A DNA stretch of 64,000 nt from Kribbella catacumbae DSM 19601 (lineage in GTDB: Bacteria; Actinomycetota; Actinomycetes; Propionibacteriales; Kribbellaceae). The DNA lies in contig NZ_AQUZ01000037.1 of assembly GCF_000372465.1 (NCBI RefSeq), forward strand, positions 170 to 64,169, read 5' to 3'. The translations under genes were made by a program, and so were the position numbers. The notes beneath the pieces were generated by a model, which searched no databases, was not told the origin of the DNA, and was given only the letters and a program-made list of their open reading frames with translations. The number at the start of each line of letters is the position of its first letter. Positions within the stretch are counted from its first letter, which is position 1. Below are positions 8,349 to 19,200 of this stretch, one piece after another.

Positions 8349-8376
8349 GCTCCGGCAAGACCTGAAAGCTTCGATA

Positions 8377-8408
8377 GGCCCGGTACCGCCACGGTGCGGT
8401 GCCGGGCC
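8377..8408. terminator. Terminator hairpin after nusB
   Basis: A 13-bp stem with one T-G pair (8377-8389 with 8396-8408) encloses the loop CACGGT, followed by CTCT. It lacks a long T-run, as is common in high-G+C actinobacteria. It separates nusB from convergent bldD. Confidence 0.6.
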
Positions 8409-8550
8409 CTCTCAGCGTCCCCGTGCGTCGGCGCGGGGGGAACGGCCCCGGCCTGGTACTGCTCAGCTGGCCCGTCTCCGTGCGGAGAGGCGGGCAGGCG
8501 GCCGTGGGCAAGCTGCTACGAGCCCCGACCGTCGTGTCATGCCCGGCCGA

Positions 8551-9063
8551 TCAGGCGCCGGCTGCCTCGGACTCCTCGACGTCGCCCTTCGCCTCCGGGT
8601 TCAGCACACCCCAGGAGATGAAACGCTCGGTCAGAGTCGTCGGCGACTCGTCGTAGATCACGGCGAGGGTGCGCATGTCGTCCTGACGGATCGACAGCAC
8701 CTTGCCGTTGTAGTCCCCGCGCTGAGCCTGGATCGTGGCCGCATACCGCGTCAGCGGACCGGCCTCGCTCGCGTCGAGGTGTTGCAGAGCCTCCAGATCC
8801 AGAATCAACCGGGGCGGAGCTGCAGCCGCAGCAGCCGCACTGGCGGATCCAGGAAGCAGCTCACGGATCGGCACGCCGTAGAAATCGGCGAGCTCCGCAA
8901 GCTTCTGGACGGTGACGGCCCGATCGCCACGCTCGTAAGAGCCGACGACGACCGCCTTCCAGCGACCCTTGGACTTCTCTTCCACACCATGCAGCGACAA
9001 ACCTTGCTGCTGGCGGATGGCGCGCAACTTGCCGCCTAGTGTCTTCGCGTATTCGCTAGGCAC
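8551..9063 (-). CDS. bldD: Developmental master regulator BldD, c-di-GMP responsive
   Basis: 170 residues, close to Streptomyces BldD. The N-terminal helix-turn-helix (about 3-70) includes GLSLHGVEEKSKGRWKAVVV and SYERGDRAVTVQKLAELADF, nearly invariant in the family. After an Ala-rich linker (73-82) the C-terminal domain carries RGD (115-117), eight residues, then RQDD (126-129): exactly the RxD-X8-RxxD signature that binds the c-di-GMP tetramer in Streptomyces. BldD-c-di-GMP represses sporulation genes. Whether this organism sporulates is unknown, but the ligand site is intact. The start is GTG. A BldD box 87 bp upstream suggests autoregulation, as in Streptomyces. Confidence 0.95.
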   Translation of the reverse strand: MPSEYAKTLGGKLRAIRQQQGLSLHGVEEKSKGRWKAVVVGSYERGDRAVTVQKLAELADFYGVPIRELLPGSASAAAAAAAPPRLILDLEALQHLDASEAGPLTRYAATIQAQRGDYNGKVLSIRQDDMRTLAVIYDESPTTLTERFISWGVLNPEAKGDVEESEAAGA

Positions 9064-9149
9064 GCTGGTTCTTCCCTCCGACTTTTGGTCGTTACTCCGG
9101 TGGCCCGGACGGTGTTACTTGGGTGGGCCGTTTGGTGAAACCCCCCACG

Positions 9150-9164
9150 GTTACACAGAGTAAC
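9150..9164. promoter_or_regulatory. BldD box in the bldD/pyrR intergenic region
   Basis: GTTACACAGAGTAAC fits every fixed position of the published 15-bp BldD pseudopalindrome (NTNACNC[A/T]GNGTNAN). It lies 87 bp before the bldD start and 118 bp before pyrR, so it may serve bldD autorepression and could touch the pyr promoter. Confidence 0.75.
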
Positions 9165-9245
9165 AATATTCTGGTCGCGAGGCCAGCGTCAAGACGGCGT
9201 GTCACTTCCGATACCATGTCAAGTGGTCCGAACGTCCTTTAAAGA

Positions 9246-9263
9246 CCCGTCCAGAGAGGCGGG
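9246..9263 (+). promoter_or_regulatory. PyrR-binding stem-loop in the pyr operon leader
   Basis: The loop TCCAGAGAGG, closed by CCCG/CGGG, reproduces the conserved PyrR anti-antiterminator loop known from Bacillus. Three bases later comes the Shine-Dalgarno AAAGGAGG (9264-9271) of pyrR. There is no room or T-run for a terminator between loop and start, so UMP-loaded PyrR most likely blocks ribosome binding, as proposed for mycobacteria. A candidate -10 (TACCAT, 9212-9217) lies upstream; its -35 is poor. Confidence 0.8.
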
Positions 9264-9281
9264 AAAGGAGGAACGGTAGCG

Positions 9282-9911
9282 ATGAGCCCTGCCTCGGTGC
9301 CAGAGCCGGCGGCCAGAGAAGCAGAAAATTCTGCCTCCGCGGTCAAGGCTGTACCCCGCACAGTGCTGGATGCTTCCGATATTTCCCGGGCACTGACCCG
9401 GATCGCGCACGAGATCCTCGAGCGCAACCGGGGTGCCGACCCCGTCGTCCTGCTCGGTATTCCGACCCGTGGCGTGGGTCTGGCGACCCGCATCTCGGAG
9501 CGGATCGCGGCCGTCGAGGGGCGGAGCGTGCCGACAGGGTCACTCGACGTGACGATGTACCGCGACGACATCGGCCTCAAACCGGCGCGTGCGCTCGAGC
9601 ACACCGATATCCCGTCCGGCGGGATCGACGGCAAGGTCGTCGTCCTGATCGACGACGTGCTGTTCTCCGGCCGCACCATCCGCGCCGCGCTGGACGCGAT
9701 CGGCGACATCGGCCGGCCCAAGGCGGTCCAGCTGGCCGTCCTGGTCGACCGCGGCCACCGCGAGCTGCCAATCCGCGCGGACTACGTCGGCAAGAACCTG
9801 CCCACCTCCCTGGTCGAGCGGGTCACCGTCCACCTCACCGAGTACGACGGCGCCGACGCCGTACTGATCGCCGACAAGACGGTCGCCGACAAGACGGGAG
9901 CCTCCGCGTGA
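9282..9911 (+). CDS. pyrR: Pyrimidine operon regulator PyrR (UMP-binding PRTase homologue)
   Basis: 209 residues; Bacillus PyrR has about 180, and the extra length is a poorly structured N-terminus (1-25). The PRPP-binding loop is [20 protein letters not shown] (119-138). [16 protein letters not shown] (53-68) and [10 protein letters not shown] (87-96) are also family signatures. PyrR binds UMP or UTP and then the mRNA loop described just upstream of this gene, lowering expression of the whole operon; many homologues keep weak uracil phosphoribosyltransferase activity. First gene of the pyr operon, overlapping pyrB at its stop. Confidence 0.96.
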   Translation: MSPASVPEPAAREAENSASAVKAVPRTVLDASDISRALTRIAHEILERNRGADPVVLLGIPTRGVGLATRISERIAAVEGRSVPTGSLDVTMYRDDIGLKPARALEHTDIPSGGIDGKVVVLIDDVLFSGRTIRAALDAIGDIGRPKAVQLAVLVDRGHRELPIRADYVGKNLPTSLVERVTVHLTEYDGADAVLIADKTVADKTGASA

Positions 9912-10870
9912 TGCGGCATCTGCTCAGCGCGGGCGACCTGAGCCGCGACGACGCCAACCTGATCCTGGACACCGCCGAGGAGATGCGCTCGCTCGCGGAC
10001 CGGCCGATCAAGAAGCTGCCCGCGTTGCGCGGGCGCACGGTGGTGAACCTCTTCTTCGAGGACTCCACCCGGACCAGGATCTCGTTCGAGGCGGCCGCCA
10101 AGCGGCTGTCCGCCGATGTGATCAACTTCTCGGCCAAGGGCTCGAGTGTCAGCAAGGGGGAGAGCCTCAAGGACACCGCGCTGACGCTGCAGGCGATGGG
10201 TGCCGACGGCGTCGTCTGCCGGCACGGCTCGTCGGGCGCGCCGCACCTGCTGGCCACCTCGGGCTGGCTGAACGGCTCGGTCGTCAACGCCGGCGACGGC
10301 ACCCACGAGCACCCGACCCAGGCTTTGCTCGACGCCTTCACGATGCGCCGCCACCTCGGTTCGCTCGACGGTCGCCGGATCACCATCGTCGGCGACGTGC
10401 TGCACAGCCGGGTGGCCCGGTCGAACGTGCTGCTGCTCTCGACCCTCGGCGCCGAGGTCACCGTGGTCGCGCCGCCGACGCTGCTGCCGGTCGACATGAC
10501 CAACTGGCCGTGCGCCACGTCGTACGACCTGGACGGGTCGCTGGCCAAGAGCGACGCGGTGATGATGCTGCGGGTGCAGCGTGAGCGGATGAACGACGCG
10601 TTCTTCCCCAGCGCCCGCGAGTACACCCGGCGCTACGGCCTGGACGTGCACCGGATGGCCCAGCTGCCCGACGAGGCGATCGTGCTGCACCCCGGCCCGA
10701 TGAACCGCGGCATGGAGATCAGCGCCGACGTCGCCGACTCGAACCGCTCGGTGATCGTCGAACAGGTCACGAACGGCGTGGCGATCCGGATGGCCGTGCT
10801 CTACCTGCTGCTCTCAGGCAGTACCGACAGCAGTACTGACACCAACCCGACAGAGGAGCCCACGGCATGA
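9908..10870 (+). CDS. pyrB: Aspartate carbamoyltransferase catalytic chain
   Basis: Joins carbamoyl phosphate and L-aspartate, the committed step of UMP synthesis. About 320 residues, normal for the catalytic chain. The carbamoyl-phosphate site [13 protein letters not shown] (residues 49-61), the SKGES loop with CP-binding Lys, and [14 protein letters not shown] are all present. Start GTG at 9908 (GTGA overlap with pyrR) or ATG at 9911; GGGAG at 9896-9900 suits the former. No regulatory chain gene pyrI is present, as usual in actinobacteria; PyrB may work with PyrC. Confidence 0.96.
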   Translation: MMRHLLSAGDLSRDDANLILDTAEEMRSLADRPIKKLPALRGRTVVNLFFEDSTRTRISFEAAAKRLSADVINFSAKGSSVSKGESLKDTALTLQAMGADGVVCRHGSSGAPHLLATSGWLNGSVVNAGDGTHEHPTQALLDAFTMRRHLGSLDGRRITIVGDVLHSRVARSNVLLLSTLGAEVTVVAPPTLLPVDMTNWPCATSYDLDGSLAKSDAVMMLRVQRERMNDAFFPSAREYTRRYGLDVHRMAQLPDEAIVLHPGPMNRGMEISADVADSNRSVIVEQVTNGVAIRMAVLYLLLSGSTDSSTDTNPTEEPTA

Positions 10871-12174
10871 CCGCGTACCTGATCACTGGAGCCAAGGTCG
10901 TAGGTGTCGGTCAAAAATCAGACAGAGTGGCGGACCTGCTGATCGACAACGGCGAGATCGTCGCCGTGGGCAACGACCTCGCAAAGCCCGAAGGCGCCGA
11001 GGTGATCGACGCGACCGGTCAGATCGCGCTCCCCGGCCTGGTCGACCTGCACACCCACCTGCGCGAGCCCGGCCGCGAGGACGCCGAGACCGTGCTCACC
11101 GGGACCCGGTCCGCGGCGATGGGCGGGTTCACCGCCGTGTTCGCGATGGCCAACACCGACCCGGTGGCCGACACCGCCGGCGTCGTCGAGCAGGTGTGGC
11201 GCCTCGGCCGCGAAGGCGGGTACGCCGATGTCTACCCGATCGGCGCGGTCACCGTCGGCCGGCAGGGCACCCAACTCGCCGAGCTGGGCGCGATGGCGGA
11301 CTCGGCGGCCCGGGTGCGGGTGTTCTCCGACGACGGCGACTGTGTCTGGGACGCCGCCCTGATGCGCCGCGCTCTCGAATACGTGAAGGCCTTCGGCGGC
11401 ACGATCGCCCAGCACGCGCAGGAGCCGCGGCTGACGCAAGGCGCCCAGATGAACGAGGGAGCGCTCTCCGGCGTACTCGGCCTGACCGGCTGGCCGAGCG
11501 TCGCGGAGGAGTCGATCATCGCGCGCGACATCCTGCTCAACGCCCACGTCGGCTCGAAGCTGCACATCTGCCACCTGTCCACCAAGGGCTCGGTCGAGAT
11601 CGTCCGGGCCGCCAAGAAGCGCGGCCTCGAGGTCACCGCCGAGGTGACGCCGCATCACCTGCTGCTGACCGAGGACCTCGCGGCGTCGTACAACCCGGTT
11701 TACAAGGTGAACCCGCCGCTGCGCACCAAGGCAGACGTCGAGGCGGTCCGCGAGGGCCTGGCCGACGGCACGATCGACATCGTCGCCACCGACCACGCGC
11801 CGCACCCGGTGGAGGACAAGGACTGCGAGTGGAGCGCCGCCGCGTTCGGGATGACCGGGCTGGAGACCGCTCTCTCGGTGGTCCAGCACACGATGGTCGA
11901 CACCAAGCTGCTGACCTGGGCCGACCTGGCCGACCGGATGAGCTTCCGCCCGGCCGCGATCGGCCAGATCAGCGAGCACGGACGCCCGCTGGAGGTCGGC
12001 GCCCCCGCCAACCTGGTCCTGGTCGACCCGGCCGCCGAGCGCACCGTCGTACCGGCCGAGACCGCGTCGCTGTCGCGGAACACGCCGTTCGCCGGGATGA
12101 CGCTGCCCGGTCGGGTGATGGCGACCTTCCTGCGCGGCGAACCGACTGTTCTGGACGGGAAGCTCACCAAGTGA
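10867..12174 (+). CDS. pyrC: Dihydroorotase, class I
   Basis: Cyclises carbamoyl aspartate to dihydroorotate with a metal centre. 435 residues, the class I size. Metal-binding [10 protein letters not shown] (His62 and His64), the [10 protein letters not shown] strand, VTPHHLLL, and TDHAPHP near residue 310 are intact. It overlaps pyrB by 4 nt (ATGA) and in turn overlaps the next gene, so it is translationally coupled. Confidence 0.96.
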   Translation: MTAYLITGAKVVGVGQKSDRVADLLIDNGEIVAVGNDLAKPEGAEVIDATGQIALPGLVDLHTHLREPGREDAETVLTGTRSAAMGGFTAVFAMANTDPVADTAGVVEQVWRLGREGGYADVYPIGAVTVGRQGTQLAELGAMADSAARVRVFSDDGDCVWDAALMRRALEYVKAFGGTIAQHAQEPRLTQGAQMNEGALSGVLGLTGWPSVAEESIIARDILLNAHVGSKLHICHLSTKGSVEIVRAAKKRGLEVTAEVTPHHLLLTEDLAASYNPVYKVNPPLRTKADVEAVREGLADGTIDIVATDHAPHPVEDKDCEWSAAAFGMTGLETALSVVQHTMVDTKLLTWADLADRMSFRPAAIGQISEHGRPLEVGAPANLVLVDPAAERTVVPAETASLSRNTPFAGMTLPGRVMATFLRGEPTVLDGKLTK

Positions 12175-12659
12175 AAGCCGTTCTAGGCGTCCTCGGCACG
12201 CTGCTGGTGATCGGCGGCGGCTGGTTCGGCATGTACCGCGGCTGGCGCAACCGCCAGTCGCGCCAGGCCGACCTTGCCCCGCTGCCGGCCGTGCCCGAGG
12301 GCAAGGTGAAGGGCGTCGAAGGCGTGTACGTCGCCACGACGACCGCCGGCGACTGGATGGACCGGATCGCCGTGCACGAACTCGGAGTCCGCAGTACAGC
12401 GGACCTGGCCGTCAGTGAGGCCGGCCTGATCTTCCACCGGCAAGGAGCGTCGGACGTCTTCATCCCGGCCGCCCACCTGACCGGAGTCCGGACCGACCGC
12501 GGCATCGCGGGCAAGGTGACCGCCGAGGCCTCCGGGCTCGTGGTGGTCACCTGGACGCACGACGGCCGCGAGCTCGACACCGGGTTTCGGCCGCGCCGCA
12601 AGGCCGACTCCGCCGGTCTGACCGCATCCATCTCGACCCTGATCGGAGCCGAGCAATGA
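12171..12659 (+). CDS. Membrane-anchored PH-like protein of the pyr operon
   Basis: 162 residues from a GTG that overlaps the pyrC stop. One N-terminal transmembrane helix ([18 protein letters not shown]) is followed by RGWRNRQSR, so the rest should be cytosolic. The C-terminal part (about 40-160) has the strand pattern of the bacterial PH-like domain that actinobacteria keep between pyrC and carA ([48 protein letters not shown]). Its function is unknown. The strict location between pyrC and carA and overlaps at both ends suggest a link to the pathway, perhaps tethering enzymes at the membrane; that is inference. Confidence 0.82.
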   Translation: MKAVLGVLGTLLVIGGGWFGMYRGWRNRQSRQADLAPLPAVPEGKVKGVEGVYVATTTAGDWMDRIAVHELGVRSTADLAVSEAGLIFHRQGASDVFIPAAHLTGVRTDRGIAGKVTAEASGLVVVTWTHDGRELDTGFRPRRKADSAGLTASISTLIGAEQ

Positions 12660-13801
12660 GCCTGGCCGCCCTGCAACCCGCGCTGCTGGTCCTCGAAGAC
12701 GGCCGCGCGTTCGCCGGTACGTCGTACGGAGCGACCGGCGAGACCTTCGGCGAGGCGGTGTTCACCACCGGCATGACCGGCTACCAGGAGACACTGACCG
12801 ACCCGTCGTACCACCGCCAGATCGTCACCCAGACCGCGCCGCACATCGGCAACACCGGCGTCAACGACGAGGACGACGAGTCGCAGCGGATCTGGGTCGC
12901 CGGGTACGTCGTCCGCGACCCCGCCCGGGTGCCGTCGAACTGGCGCGCCACCCGCACCCTCGACGACCAGCTGAAGGGCCAGGGCATCGTCGGGATCTCC
13001 GGCATCGACACCCGCGCGCTAACCCGGCACCTGCGCGAGCGCGGCGCGATGCGGGCCGGTATCTCCACCGAGATCCTGGAGCCGGAGGCGCTGCTCAGGA
13101 AGGTGCTCCAGCAGCCGCCGATGGCCGGCGCCGACCTGGCCGACGAGGTCACCACCGCCGCCGCGTACGTCGTACCGGCCGAGGGGGAGAAGCGGTTCAC
13201 CGTCGTCGCCCTCGACCTGGGGATCAAGACGATGACGCCGAAGCGGATGGCCGAGCGCGGCATCGAGGTGCACGTGCTGCCGGCCACCGCGTCCCTCGAA
13301 GAGGTGCTGGCGGTCAACCCCGACGGCATTTTCATGAGCAACGGCCCGGGCGACCCGGAGACTACCGAGCACCCGACCACGCTGCTGAAGGATCTGCTCG
13401 GCCGGAACATCCCGTACTTCGGGATCTGCTTCGGCAACCAGGTCTTCGGCCGGGCCCTCGGGCTGGGCACCTTCAAGCTGAAGTACGGGCACCGGGGGAT
13501 CAACCAGCCGGTGCTCGACCGGGCCACCGGCAAGGTCGAGATCACCGCGCAGAACCATGGCTTCGCTGTGGACGCGCCGCTCGACAAGACCGTGGAGACG
13601 CCGTACGGCACCGCCGAGGTGAGCCACGTGTCGCTCAACGACAACGTCGTCGAAGGGCTCAAGCTGACCGGCAAGGACGGCGAACCGCTGGCCTTCTCGG
13701 TCCAGTACCACCCAGAGGCAGCAGCCGGGCCGCACGACTCGGCCTACCTGTTCGACCGCTTCGTAGAGCTGATGACCGTTTCTTCTAAGGATGGGAACTG
13801 A
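12656..13801 (+). CDS. carA: Carbamoyl-phosphate synthase small (glutaminase) subunit
   Basis: Hydrolyses glutamine and channels ammonia to CarB. 381 residues. The N-terminal CPSase domain includes [18 protein letters not shown]; the C-terminal class I amidotransferase has nucleophile Cys258 in [14 protein letters not shown] and the later HPEA His-Glu. In many CarA proteins the motif is GICLGHQ; the Asn in GICFGNQ is a known variant. Stop-start overlap with the PH-like gene before it and with carB after it. Supplies carbamoyl phosphate for both pyrimidines and arginine. Confidence 0.96.
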   Translation: MSLAALQPALLVLEDGRAFAGTSYGATGETFGEAVFTTGMTGYQETLTDPSYHRQIVTQTAPHIGNTGVNDEDDESQRIWVAGYVVRDPARVPSNWRATRTLDDQLKGQGIVGISGIDTRALTRHLRERGAMRAGISTEILEPEALLRKVLQQPPMAGADLADEVTTAAAYVVPAEGEKRFTVVALDLGIKTMTPKRMAERGIEVHVLPATASLEEVLAVNPDGIFMSNGPGDPETTEHPTTLLKDLLGRNIPYFGICFGNQVFGRALGLGTFKLKYGHRGINQPVLDRATGKVEITAQNHGFAVDAPLDKTVETPYGTAEVSHVSLNDNVVEGLKLTGKDGEPLAFSVQYHPEAAAGPHDSAYLFDRFVELMTVSSKDGN

Positions 13802-16800
13802 TGCCCCGCCGTACAGACATCGACTCGGTGCTGGTGATCGGCTCCGGCCCGATCGTGATCGGCCAGGCCTGCGAGTTCGACTACTCCGGCACCCAGGCCT
13901 GCCGGGTGCTCAAGGAAGAGGGTTTCCGGGTCATCCTGGTGAACTCCAACCCGGCCACGATCATGACGGACCCGGAGTTCGCCGACGCCACCTACGTCGA
14001 GCCGATCACCCCGGAGTTCGTCGAGAAGGTGATCGAGAAGGAGCGCCCGAACGTCCTGCTCGCCACCCTGGGCGGCCAGACCGCGCTGAACGCGGCGATC
14101 TCGCTGCACGAGAACGGCGTCCTGGAGAAGTACGGCGTCGAGCTGATCGGCGCCTCCGTGGACGCGATCCAGCGGGGCGAGAACCGCGAGTCGTTCAAGG
14201 CGATCGTGGAGAAGCTGGGCGCCGAGGTGGCCCGCTCGCTGGTCTGCCACACGATGGACGACGTACTCGCCGCGGCGGCCGAGATGGGCTACCCGCTGGT
14301 GGTGCGGCCGTCGTTCACGATGGGCGGCGTCGGTTCCGGGATGGCCTACGACGAGAACGACCTGCGCCGGATCGCCGGCGCCGGCCTGACCGCCAGCCCG
14401 ACCACCGAGGTGCTGATCGAGGAGTCGATCGTCGGCTGGAAGGAGTACGAGCTGGAGGTGATGCGCGACAAGGCGGACAACGTCGTGATCATCTGCTCGA
14501 TCGAGAACGTCGACCCGATGGGCGTGCACACCGGCGACTCGGTCACCGTCGCGCCGGCGATGACGCTGACCGACCGTGAGTACCAGACGATGCGGGACCT
14601 TGCCATCGGCATCATTCGCGAGGTCGGCGTCGACACCGGCGGCTGCAACATCCAGTTCGCGGTGAACCCGGCCGACGGCCGGCTGATCGTGATCGAGATG
14701 AACCCGCGGGTGTCGCGGTCCTCGGCGCTGGCGTCGAAGGCGACCGGCTTCCCGATCGCGAAGATCGCCGCGAAGGTCGCCATCGGCTACACGCTGGACG
14801 AGATCCCGAACGACATCACCAAGCAGACCCCGGCCAGCTTCGAGCCGACGCTGGACTATGTGGTCGTCAAGGTGCCACGGTTCGCGTTCGAGAAGTTCCC
14901 GGCCGCGGACGCGACGCTGACCACGCACATGAAGAGCGTCGGCGAAGCGATGGCGATCGGCCGCAACTACACCGAGGCCCTGCAGAAGGCGTTGCGGTCG
15001 CTGGAGAAGCCGGAGGCCCGGTTCTCCTGGCTCGGCGCTCCGTCGAGCGACCTGGAGTCGTTGCTGGAGGCAATCAAGACGCCGCATGACGGCCGGCTGC
15101 GGACGATCATGGACGCGATCCGGGCGGGCGCCACGCCGGAGCAGATCTTCGACGCGACCAAGATCGATCCCTGGTTCGTGGATCAGATGTACCTGATCCA
15201 CGAGACCGCGGGGCAGGTCGCCGCCGCGCCACGGCTGACCCCGGAGATCCTGCGGCTGGCCAAGCGCCACGGGTTCTCGGACCTGCAGCTGGCGGAGATC
15301 CGCGACCTGGCAGAGGACGTCGTCCGGGGTGTCCGGCAGGCGCTGGGGATCCGGCCGGTCTTCAAGACGGTCGACACCTGCGCGGCCGAGTTCGCCGCCA
15401 CCACGCCGTACCACTACTCGTCGTACGACGAGGAGACCGAGGTGGCGCCGCGCACCGAGCCCGCCGTCCTCATCCTGGGGTCGGGCCCGAACCGGATCGG
15501 CCAGGGCATCGAGTTCGACTACTCCTGCGTGCACGCGTCGATGGCGCTGCGCGACGCCGGCTACTGCACGATCATGGTCAACTGCAACCCCGAGACCGTC
15601 TCGACCGACTACGACACCTCCGACCGGCTGTACTTCGAGCCGCTCACCTGCGAGGACGTCCTCGAGATCGTGTACGCCGAGATGCAGGCCGGCCCGATCG
15701 CCGGAGTCATTGTCCAACTGGGCGGCCAGACCCCGCTCGGCCTGGCCCAGCGGCTCGCGGACGCCGGCGTACCGATCGTCGGGACGTCGCCCGAGGCGAT
15801 CCACCTGGCGGAGGAGCGTGGCGCCTTCGGCAAGGTGCTGTCCGACGCGAACCTGCCCGCGCCGAAGCACGGTACGGCGATGTCCTTCGACGAGGCGCAG
15901 CTGATCGCCACCGAGATCGGCTTCCCGGTCCTCGTCCGGCCGTCGTACGTACTCGGCGGCCGCGGCATGGAGATCGTGTACTCCGATGCCGAACTGACCG
16001 CCGCGCTCGAGCGGCTCAGCGGTGGCGCCCTGACCGCGAACTGGGAGCACCCGGTGCTGATCGACCGGTTCCTGGACGACGCGGTGGAGATCGACGTCGA
16101 CGGGCTGTTCGACGGCGAGGAGCTGTTCCTGGGTGGCGTGATGGAGCACATCGAGGAGGCCGGGGTGCACTCGGGTGACTCGTCCTGCGCGCTGCCGCCG
16201 ATCACGCTGGGCAACGCGGACATCGAGAAGATCCGCGAGTCCACCGAGGCGATCGCGCGCGGCGTCGGCGTACGCGGTCTGCTGAACGTGCAGTACGCGC
16301 TGGCCGGCGACGTGCTCTACGTGCTGGAGGCGAACCCGCGGGCGTCGCGGACGGTTCCGTTCGTGTCGAAGGCGACCGCGACGCCGCTGGCCAAGGCGGC
16401 CGCCCGAGTGATGCTCGGGGCAACGATCGCGGAGCTGCGGACCGAGGGCATGCTGCCGGCCGTCGGCGATGGCGGCACGTTGCCCGCGTCGACGCCCATC
16501 GCGGTGAAGGAAGCCGTGATGCCGTTCAACCGGTTCCGTACCCTCGACGGCGCGTCGGTGGACACCGTGCTCGGTCCGGAGATGCGCTCGACCGGCGAGG
16601 TGATGGGCATCGACGACACCTTCGGGACGGCGTTCGCCAAGTCGCAGGCCGCCGCGTCGCAGCCGTTGCCGGGGGCCGGCAAGGTGTTCGTGTCGGTCGC
16701 GAACCGGGACAAGCGGGCGATGATCTTCCCGGTCAAGCGGCTCGCGGACCTCGGCTTCCAGATCTACGCGACCGAAGGCACCGCCGACGTACTGCGGCGC

Positions 16801-17151
16801 AACGGCGTGCAGGCCGTCACGGTTCGCAAGAGCAGCCAGGGCCCGGGCCCGAACGGTGAGCCGACGATCGTCCAGATGGTCCACGACGGCGAGCTCAACC
16901 TGATCGTCAACACCCCGATCGGGATCACCAAGGACGGCTCACCCCGCCTCGACGGCTACGAGATCCGTAGCGCGGCGGTGGCCCGCAACATCCCTTGCAT
17001 CACGACCGTCCAGGGCCTCGGCGCAGCAGTCCAGGGCATCGAAGCCCAGCAGGCCGGCGACATCGGCGTGCGCTCGCTCCAGGACTGGGCCAGCCGAATC
17101 CGCGGCCAAGCCGACGCCCCGGTTGGCACTCCGCCGGTGGCGGGGGACTGA
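13801..17151 (+). CDS. carB: Carbamoyl-phosphate synthase large subunit
   Basis: 1116 residues, full length. Two ATP-grasp halves are plain: [19 protein letters not shown] begins the first (residues 10-28), and [19 protein letters not shown] begins the second near residue 557, each with its NPR metal-binding strand ([37 protein letters not shown]). The last 150 residues are the MGS-like allosteric domain where UMP and ornithine act in other bacteria. It shares one base with carA and one with pyrD. Confidence 0.97.
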   Translation: MPRRTDIDSVLVIGSGPIVIGQACEFDYSGTQACRVLKEEGFRVILVNSNPATIMTDPEFADATYVEPITPEFVEKVIEKERPNVLLATLGGQTALNAAISLHENGVLEKYGVELIGASVDAIQRGENRESFKAIVEKLGAEVARSLVCHTMDDVLAAAAEMGYPLVVRPSFTMGGVGSGMAYDENDLRRIAGAGLTASPTTEVLIEESIVGWKEYELEVMRDKADNVVIICSIENVDPMGVHTGDSVTVAPAMTLTDREYQTMRDLAIGIIREVGVDTGGCNIQFAVNPADGRLIVIEMNPRVSRSSALASKATGFPIAKIAAKVAIGYTLDEIPNDITKQTPASFEPTLDYVVVKVPRFAFEKFPAADATLTTHMKSVGEAMAIGRNYTEALQKALRSLEKPEARFSWLGAPSSDLESLLEAIKTPHDGRLRTIMDAIRAGATPEQIFDATKIDPWFVDQMYLIHETAGQVAAAPRLTPEILRLAKRHGFSDLQLAEIRDLAEDVVRGVRQALGIRPVFKTVDTCAAEFAATTPYHYSSYDEETEVAPRTEPAVLILGSGPNRIGQGIEFDYSCVHASMALRDAGYCTIMVNCNPETVSTDYDTSDRLYFEPLTCEDVLEIVYAEMQAGPIAGVIVQLGGQTPLGLAQRLADAGVPIVGTSPEAIHLAEERGAFGKVLSDANLPAPKHGTAMSFDEAQLIATEIGFPVLVRPSYVLGGRGMEIVYSDAELTAALERLSGGALTANWEHPVLIDRFLDDAVEIDVDGLFDGEELFLGGVMEHIEEAGVHSGDSSCALPPITLGNADIEKIRESTEAIARGVGVRGLLNVQYALAGDVLYVLEANPRASRTVPFVSKATATPLAKAAARVMLGATIAELRTEGMLPAVGDGGTLPASTPIAVKEAVMPFNRFRTLDGASVDTVLGPEMRSTGEVMGIDDTFGTAFAKSQAAASQPLPGAGKVFVSVANRDKRAMIFPVKRLADLGFQIYATEGTADVLRRNGVQAVTVRKSSQGPGPNGEPTIVQMVHDGELNLIVNTPIGITKDGSPRLDGYEIRSAAVARNIPCITTVQGLGAAVQGIEAQQAGDIGVRSLQDWASRIRGQADAPVGTPPVAGD

Positions 17152-18203
17152 TGTACCGACGGCTCGTCCGGCCCGTCCTCTACCGACTCGGTAGAGGCGA
17201 CGCCGAGGTTGCTCACGAGCAGACGCTTCACGGGTTGCGGCGGCTGAGCCGCATCCCGGGGGCGGTGCCGGCGCTGGCCCGGACCTACGGGTCCTTGCCG
17301 GCCGGGCTGGAGCGCACCGTCTTCGGGGTGCGCTTCCCCAGCCCGGTCGGGCTGGCCGCGGGGATGGACAAGAACGGTCTGGCCTTGCCGGCCTGGCGAG
17401 CGCTCGGCTTCGGCTTCGTCGAGGTCGGCACGGTGACCGCGCATCCCCAGCCCGGCAACGAGAAACCCCGCCTGTTCCGGCTGGTCGAGAGCGAAGCCGT
17501 GATCAACCGGATGGGCTTCAACAACGCAGGGTCCGAGGCGCTCGCGCGGCGACTGGAGGTGTACGGCGATCTCGGCTACCCGCTAGGTATCAGCATCGGG
17601 AAGTCCAAGGTGACGCCGCTGGAGGACGCGGTGGGGGACTACGTCACCTCGCTGCGGCGGCTCTATCGCTTCGGTGACTACTTCGCCGTCAACGTGAGCT
17701 CGCCGAACACCCCGGGCCTGCGCTCCTTGCAGGACTCTGGCCACCTGCGCGAGCTGCTGACCGCCCTGCACACCGAGGCGACGACCCTCAGTACGGGCGG
17801 ACGCGGGCCGAAGCCGATCCTGGTGAAGATCGCTCCCGACCTGACCGAGCAGGCGATCGACGAACTGCTCGGCGTCTGCACCGACGTCGGTGTGGCCGGC
17901 ATCATCGCCACCAACACGACGATCGGCCGCTCCGGTCTCGCTCCGGCCGACGAGCGACTGACCTCCGAGACCGGTGGGTTGTCCGGCCGGCCTCTGACCG
18001 AGATCGCGGCCAAGACCGTTGCCCACATCAACGCCGAGACCCAAGGAACGCTGCCGATCATCGGAGTCGGCGGCATCCTCGATCCCGACGACGCGACCCG
18101 GCTGTTCGACGCCGGCGCCAGCCTCGTCCAGCTCTACACCGGTTTGATCTACCGCGGACCGTCCCTGGTCCGGCGTACCAACCGCCGCTTGGCCCATCGA
18201 TGA
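17151..18203 (+). CDS. pyrD: Dihydroorotate dehydrogenase, class 2 (quinone-linked)
   Basis: 350 residues. The first 40 residues form the class 2 amphipathic membrane-binding region ([20 protein letters not shown]). The FMN barrel follows with [25 protein letters not shown], the catalytic-serine motif [14 protein letters not shown] (Ser at 183/184), and the closing IGVGGI and [10 protein letters not shown] phosphate site. It oxidises dihydroorotate at the inner face of the membrane and passes electrons to menaquinone. The ATG at 17151 shares a base with the carB stop and has GGGGGA upstream. Confidence 0.96.
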   Translation: MYRRLVRPVLYRLGRGDAEVAHEQTLHGLRRLSRIPGAVPALARTYGSLPAGLERTVFGVRFPSPVGLAAGMDKNGLALPAWRALGFGFVEVGTVTAHPQPGNEKPRLFRLVESEAVINRMGFNNAGSEALARRLEVYGDLGYPLGISIGKSKVTPLEDAVGDYVTSLRRLYRFGDYFAVNVSSPNTPGLRSLQDSGHLRELLTALHTEATTLSTGGRGPKPILVKIAPDLTEQAIDELLGVCTDVGVAGIIATNTTIGRSGLAPADERLTSETGGLSGRPLTEIAAKTVAHINAETQGTLPIIGVGGILDPDDATRLFDAGASLVQLYTGLIYRGPSLVRRTNRRLAHR

Positions 18204-19057
18204 GAGAGCGAGAACGTCCCATGAGCAGCCAGCCCTTCGGAACCAGGTTGCGCGCGGCCATGAACGAGCGCGGCCCGCTCTGCGTCGGCATCGACCCGCA
18301 CGCGCACCTGCTCGATGCCTGGGGCCTTCCTGACGACGCAGACGGGCTGGCCAGCTTCACGTACGGCGTGGTGGACGCGCTCGCCGACCGGGTGGCGATC
18401 TTCAAGCCGCAGTCGGCCTTCTTCGAGCGCTTCGGTTCGGCCGGGATCGCAGTCCTCGAACAAGCCACGATCAGGCTTCGCGAGGCGGGTGCCCTGGTGA
18501 TCATCGACGCCAAGCGCGGTGACATCGGCTCGACCATGGCCGGGTACGCGTCGGCGTACCTGGCGGAGAAGGGACCGCTGGCCTGCGACGCGTTGACCGT
18601 CAGCCCGTACCTCGGCTTCGGCTCGCTGCAGCCGGCGATCGACGAGGCCCGTGCGGCCGGGGCCGGCCTGTTCGTGCTGGCGCTCACGTCGAACCCGGAA
18701 GGGCCGCAGTTCCAGTCCGCCCGGACAGCCGCTGGACCGACCGTGGCGGGCGCGGTGCTGGACGGCCTGCGCGAACTCAACGCCGACGCCGACGACCTCG
18801 GGTCCTTCGGTGCCGTGGTCGGCGCGACGATCAAGTCGACCGGCGAGAACCTGGACATCCGCGGACCGCTGCTGGCGCCAGGGCTCGGCGCCCAAGGCGG
18901 TACGGCCGAAGGGCTTGCGGAGGTTTTCGGGTCGGCCGTGCGCAACGTCGTACCGTCGAGCTCTCGCGAGATCCTCGGTGCCGGTCCGGACGCAGGCTCG
19001 CTGCGGGATGCGGCCGACCGCGCCAACGACGGCTTCCGCGCAGTACTGGGTTACTGA
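18200..19057 (+). CDS. pyrF: Orotidine-5'-phosphate decarboxylase, type 2
   Basis: Last step to UMP. 285 residues, typical of the longer type 2 PyrF of actinobacteria. The catalytic tetrad motif [15 protein letters not shown] begins at Asp103 (Lys105). [23 protein letters not shown] and the C-terminal [10 protein letters not shown] phosphate site are also present. The ATG at 18200 overlaps the pyrD stop by 4 nt; an in-frame ATG at 18221 is an alternative. In relatives mihF follows directly, but here about 4.3 kb of accessory genes intervene. Confidence 0.95.
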   Translation: MRERERPMSSQPFGTRLRAAMNERGPLCVGIDPHAHLLDAWGLPDDADGLASFTYGVVDALADRVAIFKPQSAFFERFGSAGIAVLEQATIRLREAGALVIIDAKRGDIGSTMAGYASAYLAEKGPLACDALTVSPYLGFGSLQPAIDEARAAGAGLFVLALTSNPEGPQFQSARTAAGPTVAGAVLDGLRELNADADDLGSFGAVVGATIKSTGENLDIRGPLLAPGLGAQGGTAEGLAEVFGSAVRNVVPSSSREILGAGPDAGSLRDAADRANDGFRAVLGY

Positions 19058-19200
19058 CGACGCGGGAGATCACGGGCCGGTTCCAACCGGGCGGTGGGAG
19101 GTTCCTCACGGCGTGGTGGGTGGTCCGGTGACCCCGCCGTTCGCCAAGGTTGCCGATGACGGGGAGAGCTGGTCTTCCCGCGGCGACAGTTAGGACTGGG

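Noticed and set aside
9212-9282. Transcription attenuator in the pyr leader
   Set aside because: The PyrR loop is present, but no terminator stem with T-run lies between it and the start codon, so a translational mechanism fits better.
11196-12170. Long upstream extension of the PH-like protein frame into pyrC
   Set aside because: The residues before 12171 are Arg/Pro-rich shadow sequence inside pyrC. The GTG at 12171 overlaps the pyrC stop and begins the membrane helix.
13744-16884. A 1046-codon open frame on the minus strand opposite carB
   Set aside because: It is the antisense shadow of carB, made possible by G+C-rich third positions. Its composition is Arg/His/Asp-rich and it contains no recognisable domain.
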